In this document: piece after piece, positions 61,101 through 64,000 of the stretch | Numbering within the stretch: the first letter of the stretch is position 1 | Layout of the letters: every line of letters starts with the position of its first letter | NCBI GenBank assembly: GCA_030824965.1 | Contig: JAPJQV010000002.1 | Coordinates: 248,001 to 312,000, forward strand | Source of the DNA: Micavibrio sp. | GTDB lineage: Bacteria; Pseudomonadota; Alphaproteobacteria; Micavibrionales; Micavibrionaceae | DNA length: 64,000 bases | Direction: 5' to 3' | Translations under genes and position numbers: made by a program | Notes under the pieces: model-generated | Database searches by the model: none | What the model saw: the letters and a program-made list of their open reading frames with translations, nothing else | Told to the model about the DNA's origin: nothing

Positions 61101-63916
61101 GCGGTGTACCAACGGGTGCCAGCTTGTCAGCGGGCTTGAATACCGGGAATGGTGTATGGGTTCTCACTCCTGCGCAATTGTCAAATCTCACCATGACGCC
61201 ACCGCTCAATTATAACGGAGCATTCGCGTTAAGCGTGATCGCGCTTTCAACGGAAGGCGCTACGAACAATAGTATTACAGCCAGCCTTCCGGTTACAATT
61301 GCGGGTGTTGCTTCTAGTCCCGCTTTAGTCGTCAGTGCTGCTGTTGGCAATGAAGACACATCGATACCATTGTCGATATCAGCCAGCCTTACTGACTCTT
61401 CTGAAATATTAAGTCTTGTCATTAGCGGAGTGCCGTCCGGCGCAAGCCTATCTCATGGCCTGTATGCCGGAAACGGCAAGTGGTCGTTATCAGGATCTGA
61501 TTTAAGCGGATTGACGATATCGCCGCCAGCAAATTACAGCGGCACGATGGGATTGACCATAACAGCAATCAGCACCGAAACTAACGGCGCGCATGCGGAA
61601 TTAAGCGTTCCATTAAATGTGACTGTAACAGCGGTTGCCGACGCGCCGATACTCAAGGTTTCAGCCATAGGCGGAAGCGAAGATACGTCGATCTCGCTTA
61701 ATATATCTGCAATTTTATTCGACAATGATGGCTCAGAAGTTTTAACGGCTACGATCTCTGGTGTTCCTTTGACCGCAACTTTATCAGCCGGAACAAGTTT
61801 AGGCGCAGGTATATGGTCCTTAACAGCCGCGCAGTTGGCTAATCTTAAAATTACGCCGCCTGCAAATAGCGATGCCGATTTTACACTGACGGTTTCGATC
61901 ACCAGCCGGGAAATGTCTACCAATACAACTTCTACTGTTTCGGCAAGCTTGCCTGTTATTGTCGATGCTGTTGCCGATATACCGACAGTTTCAGCATCAA
62001 ACACCGTGGCGGTCGGTAATCAGGCGAACCTTTCAATTAACGGTTCCCTGACCGATACGGATGGATCGGAAACTATAACCTATCTTGTTCAGGGCATACC
62101 AGACGGTTTTGCCCTGAATAAGGGCATAAATAACGGTGATAACACATGGACATTGAAAGCGGGAGATTTAACGGGCTTAAAAATTATCGCACCGGAACAA
62201 TTTAACGGCCAGCTAAACCTTAAAGTTACGTCTGTATCACATGAAGTCACAGGTGGCTTCGCGGTCAGCACGCCGTATTTGTTCAATGCGCGTTTTGGTA
62301 ATTATGCATCCGGTTACCTTGTTGATCTTGCATTGGGCGTGAATATTGGCGGCATCGGTGTCGGGGTTCAGGTTGGAGCTTTGCCGCCGATTGATTTATT
62401 GCCTGCTTCCGGTGGTATTTTAGGCACATCGGGCATTTATGCGAAAGAGGATACGTCTTATCTGATTGCTGATGCGCCAAATATATTGGGGATTCCCCTG
62501 TTGAGTGCGGTGATAGGACTTCTTAGTAAAATTCAATATAGTGGAATTCCAGCAGGTGTCACATTCTCCTCCGGTACAAACAAGGGTGGTGGCGTATGGG
62601 AGTTTACATCAGCGCAATTAACCAATCTCTATATGAATGTTCCCGCGAATAGCGACAATGATTTTACAATTCTTGTCACGGCAAAACTCATCGGCCTCGC
62701 AGATTTAAATCTGATCAGCACACCCGTTCACGTTATGGGCGTTGCGGACATGCCGAATTTAACGGCAAGCCTTGGGGCGGGCACGGAGGATACGGCCATC
62801 GCCCTTAATATCGCTGGAAGTTTAACCGATACGGACGGTTCAGAAACTCTGACGTTTTTGGTGAGCGGCATGCCCGCAGGTTTTACATTAAACAAAGGCA
62901 TTCAAAACGGTAACGGCACATGGAGCGTTTCAATATCTGATTTAACAGGTTTAATGGTTATTCCTGCCGCTAACTATAGCGGTATGGCCAATCTAGTTAT
63001 TTCTGCTATCTCGACAGAGCGTGAAGGCGATCAAACTGTCAGGCAGCAAAATATCTCCATCAATATTGCTGCGGTTACGGATGCCCCATTGTTGGCTACC
63101 TTGCCGATCCAAAATACCACTGAAGATCAATCGATGACGCTTAATCTCGGTATTTCTTTAAGAGATACGGATGGATCAGAACAGATTGGTTCCGTTACGC
63201 TCTCCGGTTTACCCTCGGGTGCGTCCCTTATTGGCGCAACGGATAACCACAATGGCACATGGAGCGTGGATGTTGCCCATCTCGATCAGGTAAAATTTGT
63301 GCCTCCTTCGAATTGGAGTGGCGATTTTAATTTGAATATCACAGCAACATCTGTCGAAAGCTCGACAGGATTGACAGGATTGACGTCAAGCTCATCCGGA
63401 ACCATTTCTATCCATGTGGGTGCGGTTGCCGATGCTCCAATTATTACCGCCATCGATGCGACAGGTTTTATGGATCAGGCTATATCTTTGCACCTGGATG
63501 CGGTGCTGACGGATAACGATGGATCGGAAAGCCTGACCGCTGTCATTTCCGGGGTACCAGATCATGCTTTGTTGTCTGCCGGACTAAATAACGGGGATGG
63601 CACATGGACGTTGACCAAAGATCAACTATCTTCAGTTACCATTACGCCTCCAGAACATTTTATCGGGGATATTGAATTATCCATGACGGCCTATAGCCGC
63701 GACGGCCATTTAAGCTGGATCAGTTCGCATGAAGACTTTACTGTCCATGTAGAAGCGGCAGTCTCTGTTATGTCGAATATGGGCGGATGGGTCGATGCTG
63801 AAAGCCAGAATGTAAGTGCTTTCAGCGATAATATGAGCTTCTTTACGGATGTAAATACGCCTGAAAACTCTGGTAATGGTCATGATATTTTCATTCATGA
63901 CCATTCAAATGGTTAA
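52172..63916 (+). CDS. giant repetitive surface protein, probably a type I-secreted adhesin (3,914 aa)
   Basis: A 3,914-residue protein (about 390 kDa). Residues 1-186 are non-repetitive and mostly polar with no Sec signal. Residues 187-3865 are about 33 tandem units of about 110 residues, each with a DTDGSE-type acidic motif, GVP-x-GA-x-LSAG, DGTW or NGTW and TPPANFSG, as in cadherin/Ig-like units of large RTX adhesins. A glycine-rich hydrophobic insertion lies at about 3370-3452. The tail (3866-3914) contains SGNGHDIFI, one RTX-like nonapeptide. I see no cysteine. The DxDG motifs suggest calcium binding. No exporter gene is in the window; secretion by a type I system is an inference. The start has only a weak ribosome site (AACGAG). 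Confidence 0.85.
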   Translation: MPITKKFKTPESILDAKLHFGYDPSLEFNDRSNLFSSIQYRVEKEGTQASLYSDYLNEGLISDFIKTLIDSPINKTEISDIDFGKNFLPEISAGSVFLPQISGDADLTYRAENFRASGLASFEFQSSFASTATGASGKSQNSPDLKHSALSLVAGAASGDGDVGNGEVLNSSVNSEIPDDVAPVASAPIVSVQTAQGYENNTIPLFIAVTSTDSDGTEILTVKITGIPAGGSLSAGINNHDGSWSLTIAQLAGLLLIPPHDFSGDLNLQIIATSSEETSHSSASADLAVHISGVASIPVLQVQNSSGFEDTGVQLIINSHASDASGESLTIVISGVPSGANLSAGVDNHDGSWILQQSDLASLTLLPPANYSGPINLTVTSISYENGTTAQIQAPLQVIVSGVADLPNITANVNPGQENMPLALDITTSVGDNDGSESLIITISGVPSGASLSAGMYNGNGTWTLLPSQLSNLYLIPPNSFSGNFNLLISATSLENGTYATFSLPPLQVNIEGVASLPDLSVHDAIGIEGNPVALDITAALTDTDGSETLTIVLHNIPAGATLSAGFDDGQGNWTLSSQDLVGLTLSLPHNYHGNLQIGVEAISSEGITTAVNSSIISIIVTPVAHAPAITVLPASGIEDANISLNISVTPSDPAETVNVTISNLPPGAVLSAGNDNQDGTWTLTQVDLLNLQLIPAPDWNGNLNLSISATSSINGTIASSSTLLPLAISGTADAPSLSVSNSSGSEDSQIPLNITIDAGDHAAAGVVSVTLGGVPSGSAFSAGIDNHDRTWTFTSSQLTSLLYTSPLNYSGNLHFTVTATASENGTSASTSTSLNVSVAGVVDAPFIDANPASGLEDHAIQLPVSANLTDTDGSEFLSIVIGNMPSGATLSAGIDNHDGTWTLTPAQLTGLTITPPANFSGQIDLSVTAISSENGNSAQSSMTVSVLTSGVADTPLLSVQNASGNEGSAIQLNIAAALIDTDGSEILSIIIGNLPDGATLSAGIDNNDGTWTLDASQLANLTITPPPYESGTFNLHVMAISSENGTTAQTSLNLPVTVKAMADMPNLSVQANISGTEDTPIPLSISADLTDTDGSESLSILVSGMPVGAHLSAGTYNHNGTWTLTAAEITGLTLTPPANYSGNFTLSISAIATEGGTSAHTDTTINIHISGVADIPNLITHASGGASGTDVPLNIQVSSPDTDGSETFHVMIGNVPAGAVLSAGIDNHDGTWTLTSAQLVNLTITPPPFSSGIINLSVMGISSENGTSAQTSLITLPVSIGGVADLPTLNVQASSGSEDQEIPLIIAAGLTDSDGSEILIVEIGGLPVGAYLSAGVDNHNGTWELTPDQLTGLTITPPPNFSGQFNLTVKSISLEGGTTSEILLPLSVHVSGIADAPSLSVFAASGMEDGTIPLNIGASLTDIDSSENLSIVIGNIPSGAALSAGVNNYDGTWTLTVGQLTNLTITPPAFASGILNLTVTAIASEDGTTAQTSLSLPITVTGVADLPNLSVQASVSGPEDGLILLPITASLTDTDGSETLTVTISGLPVGASLSAGTNNGNGNWTLSAGQLTGLNLIPPADYSGDFTLSVSAISTEGSSSAHIDASINVHVSGVADAPILSVQSTAGSEGLPIPLVISAISSDADSSENISVIIGNVPLGATLSAGTNNHDGTWTLASGQLSNLTITPPAFASGLLNLSVMAISSEDGTVSQTSLLNLPVTISGIADAPLLTVSGGVGLEDHAIPLVINADLLDTDGSETLSIRIENVPAGANLSAGLDNGNGIWTLTSAELTGLNITPPHNFSGQINLQVKAISTEGGTASEVSVPLTVQVSGVADIPNISVQAAIGDEGTAIHLSLAASLNDTDGSENLIVIIGNVPLGATLSAGTNNHDGTWMLTSGQLANLTITPPAFVSGVLNLSVKAIVSENGTSAETLPVSLPVTVNGIADTPNLHVTNAVGIEDNVIPLTITAGLADTDGSESIKIIISDVPVGTSLSAGANQGNGSWELTSTDLVNLNFTAASDFSGQINLTVSAIASESGTSTRVDLPLTVLVSGVADLPSLSVQAATGAEGSAIALNISASLTDTDGSENLSIIIGNMPVGAVLSAGVNNHDGTWTLTGNQLAGLEITPPAFTSGVLNLSVMAQSSENGTTAQTSIAVLPVNISGVADLPSLQVMAAIGIEDQTIPLSINAGLADADDSETLSVTIRGIPSGAALSAGTNNGNGVWVLTPAQLTGLTLTPPANFSGSFNLEISAISTEGATTAHVDVILPVTVSGLADVPNLLVHAVSGNEDMPILLNISASLADLDGSESLTVMIGGVPLGASLSAGTNLGGGIWSLTQAQISNLSLTPATHWSGDIGLTITAISSENGTDASAITTINVHVAGAATTPLLSVFPVVGVEDVPVALGINAALVDADGSETLSIVLSGVPAGASLSTGMNNGNGTWTLTSAQLTGLTFTPPLHASGNFVLTVEAISSENGTTALSSAALPIMVGGTATTPALSVSAATTLEDNAVPLAINATLLDMDGSETLSVTISGLPAGSALSAGSNAGGVWTLTPSQLTGLTLIPPANWSGSFNLSVSATSHEGATTASASLNLPVTVSGVADAPWLNVHAVSGNEDMPISLGITAGLADADGSETLSVIVSDVPSGASLSAGTDNGNGTWTLSLPQLTGLSVTPPANFSGLFTLGITAISSEGITNASTFGSIPVSVNGIATPPLLNVSAASGLEDIPIALSIDASLLDTDGSESLSITIGNVPLGGVLSAGVNNDDGTWTLTLLQLTGLTYLPPLNSSGLTTLSVTATSSENGTSAATIASLPINITGVADAPNLSIHPVSGQEDTPLMLGISASLIDTNSETLSITISGVPAGAVMSAGINNGNGTWTITPAQLSNLSLVPPSNYSGFFTLNVTANSVEGASSASTVGIIPVTITGIADKPTLNVSPATGLENSSISLNISSVLADTDGSEILSVTISGVPTGASLSAGLNTGNGVWVLTPAQLSNLTMTPPLNYNGAFALSVIALSTEGATNNSITASLPVTIAGVASSPALVVSAAVGNEDTSIPLSISASLTDSSEILSLVISGVPSGASLSHGLYAGNGKWSLSGSDLSGLTISPPANYSGTMGLTITAISTETNGAHAELSVPLNVTVTAVADAPILKVSAIGGSEDTSISLNISAILFDNDGSEVLTATISGVPLTATLSAGTSLGAGIWSLTAAQLANLKITPPANSDADFTLTVSITSREMSTNTTSTVSASLPVIVDAVADIPTVSASNTVAVGNQANLSINGSLTDTDGSETITYLVQGIPDGFALNKGINNGDNTWTLKAGDLTGLKIIAPEQFNGQLNLKVTSVSHEVTGGFAVSTPYLFNARFGNYASGYLVDLALGVNIGGIGVGVQVGALPPIDLLPASGGILGTSGIYAKEDTSYLIADAPNILGIPLLSAVIGLLSKIQYSGIPAGVTFSSGTNKGGGVWEFTSAQLTNLYMNVPANSDNDFTILVTAKLIGLADLNLISTPVHVMGVADMPNLTASLGAGTEDTAIALNIAGSLTDTDGSETLTFLVSGMPAGFTLNKGIQNGNGTWSVSISDLTGLMVIPAANYSGMANLVISAISTEREGDQTVRQQNISINIAAVTDAPLLATLPIQNTTEDQSMTLNLGISLRDTDGSEQIGSVTLSGLPSGASLIGATDNHNGTWSVDVAHLDQVKFVPPSNWSGDFNLNITATSVESSTGLTGLTSSSSGTISIHVGAVADAPIITAIDATGFMDQAISLHLDAVLTDNDGSESLTAVISGVPDHALLSAGLNNGDGTWTLTKDQLSSVTITPPEHFIGDIELSMTAYSRDGHLSWISSHEDFTVHVEAAVSVMSNMGGWVDAESQNVSAFSDNMSFFTDVNTPENSGNGHDIFIHDHSNG
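55034..59011 (+). repeat. higher-order repeat: alternating A/B units (units 8-19)
   Basis: Even units 8-18 (type A) have IGN-x-P, then TPPAF-x-SG or PPxx-x-SG and E[ND]GT-x-[AS]Q-type ends. Odd units 9-19 (type B) lack IGN, have N[YF]SG or related, and mostly end TEGG/TEG with a following SAH-x-D or SE. The alternation holds for all twelve units. Units 9-12 (from 55364) and 13-16 (from 56690, ending 58018) match one-to-one in small details, including an extra residue at the start of 9 and 13 and a TSE/ASE signature in 11 and 15, which implies a four-unit block duplication of about 1.33 kb. Confidence 0.8.
62279..62540 (+). other. hydrophobic glycine-rich insertion in the giant protein
   Basis: Unit 29 runs into about 50 residues unlike any other unit (LVDLALGVNIGGIGVGVQVG, then PPIDLLPASGG), and the next unit carries a second hydrophobic stretch, LGIPLLSAVIGLL. 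The reading frame is intact. It may be a separate small domain, a membrane-active segment or a shuffled fragment. Confidence 0.6.
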
Positions 63917-64000
63917 TCGCGCCAAAGCCATCTTCAAGCCTTTGATATAAAAAGATAAAAATTCTTAAAAAACCGCTTGCATTGTCATTCTGAGTCGATT
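63917..64000. other. 84-nt tail after the giant gene
   Basis: A short A+T-rich stretch with no gene. It ends TTGTCATTCTGAGTCGATT, which resembles the start of the GTCATNC-type dispersed intergenic repeats seen in many proteobacteria, but it is cut by the window edge. Confidence 0.3.

Larger units (their letters stand above)
52730..63766 (+). repeat. tandem array of about 33 degenerate 330-nt coding repeats
   Basis: The in-frame units average 111 residues. Each opens near [LAT]P-x-LSVxAASGxED and closes with an SGVAD-type linker. Similarity is at protein level throughout and at nucleotide level only between some units, such as 14 and 16 (57131-57300 and 57792-57960), which differ mainly by synonymous changes. 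Units 29-32 are the most degenerate. The array is coding throughout and is not a CRISPR. Confidence 0.9.

Noticed and set aside
52730..63766. Repetitive DNA that might be a CRISPR array or satellite
   Set aside because: The repeat is in one uninterrupted reading frame, the period is about 330 nt, and differences are mainly synonymous or conservative. There are no short identical repeats with unique spacers.

Overview
The window reads as a chromosomal segment of a Gram-negative alphaproteobacterium of moderate G+C content. The evidence is the F1-ATPase zeta-type inhibitor (DUF1476), a PurS-dependent split FGAM synthase, the three-subunit proton-translocating transhydrogenase PntAA/PntAB/PntB, a BolA-Grx4 pair, the order ftsZ-lpxC-bamD-recN-ligA, and promoter-like sites of the alphaproteobacterial EcfG type (GGAAC-N16/17-nGTT). 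LpxC and BamD show an outer membrane with lipid A. I cannot place the genus. No rRNA, tRNA, insertion sequence, prophage or CRISPR array is visible.

Layout. (1) 1-5018, minus strand: purC-purS followed by the glycine cleavage genes gcvT-gcvH-gcvPA-(small membrane protein)-gcvPB; gcvPB runs off the left edge. (2) 5110-9243, plus strand: ATPase zeta inhibitor, purQ-purL, bolA-grxD. (3) 9271-15113, minus strand: the rod-shape genes mreB-mreC-mreD-mrdA(PBP2)-rodA with a zinc-less L36 gene (rpmJ) upstream. (4) 15282-21653, plus strand: an EAL phosphodiesterase, pntAA-pntAB-pntB, two related alpha/beta hydrolases and a small conserved-looking protein. (5) 21657-29415, minus strand: the distal end of a division and envelope cluster, ftsZ-lpxC-bamD-recN-ligA. 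(6) 29794-52010: a storage-carbohydrate and stress island. It holds an unknown exported protein, a DUF6766-like membrane protein, a ferritin-like protein, a zinc alcohol/formaldehyde dehydrogenase, glgA-glgC, glgX, a 62-aa protein, and one long, mostly overlapping operon malQ-glgB-treZ-GH57/DUF3536-treY-CBM48-PLD/VTT-EEP. (7) 52172-63916: a single 3,914-residue repeat protein.

How the parts work together. GlgC and GlgA make linear glucan and GlgB branches it. GlgX debranches it, MalQ and the GH57 enzyme rearrange chains, and TreY/TreZ convert maltodextrin to trehalose. A free-standing CBM48 protein could bind the polymer. Five sites with the GGAAC-N16/17-nGTT architecture lie in front of glgC, glgX, malQ, the dehydrogenase and the CBM48 gene. 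This suggests the whole island, including the phospholipase D/VTT protein and the EEP hydrolase, belongs to an EcfG-type general stress regulon. Glycine cleavage supplies one-carbon units for purine synthesis, which fits purCS lying directly upstream of gcvTHP.

The most unusual object is the giant protein. It has about 33 tandem cadherin/Ig-like units of about 110 residues, no visible Sec signal and no cysteine. Units 8-19 alternate strictly between two unit types, and units 9-12 and 13-16 look like a duplicated four-unit block of about 1.33 kb. A hydrophobic glycine-rich insertion sits near the C-terminus, and one RTX-like nonapeptide lies at the very end. It is most likely a type I-secreted surface adhesin, but no secretion genes are in the window.
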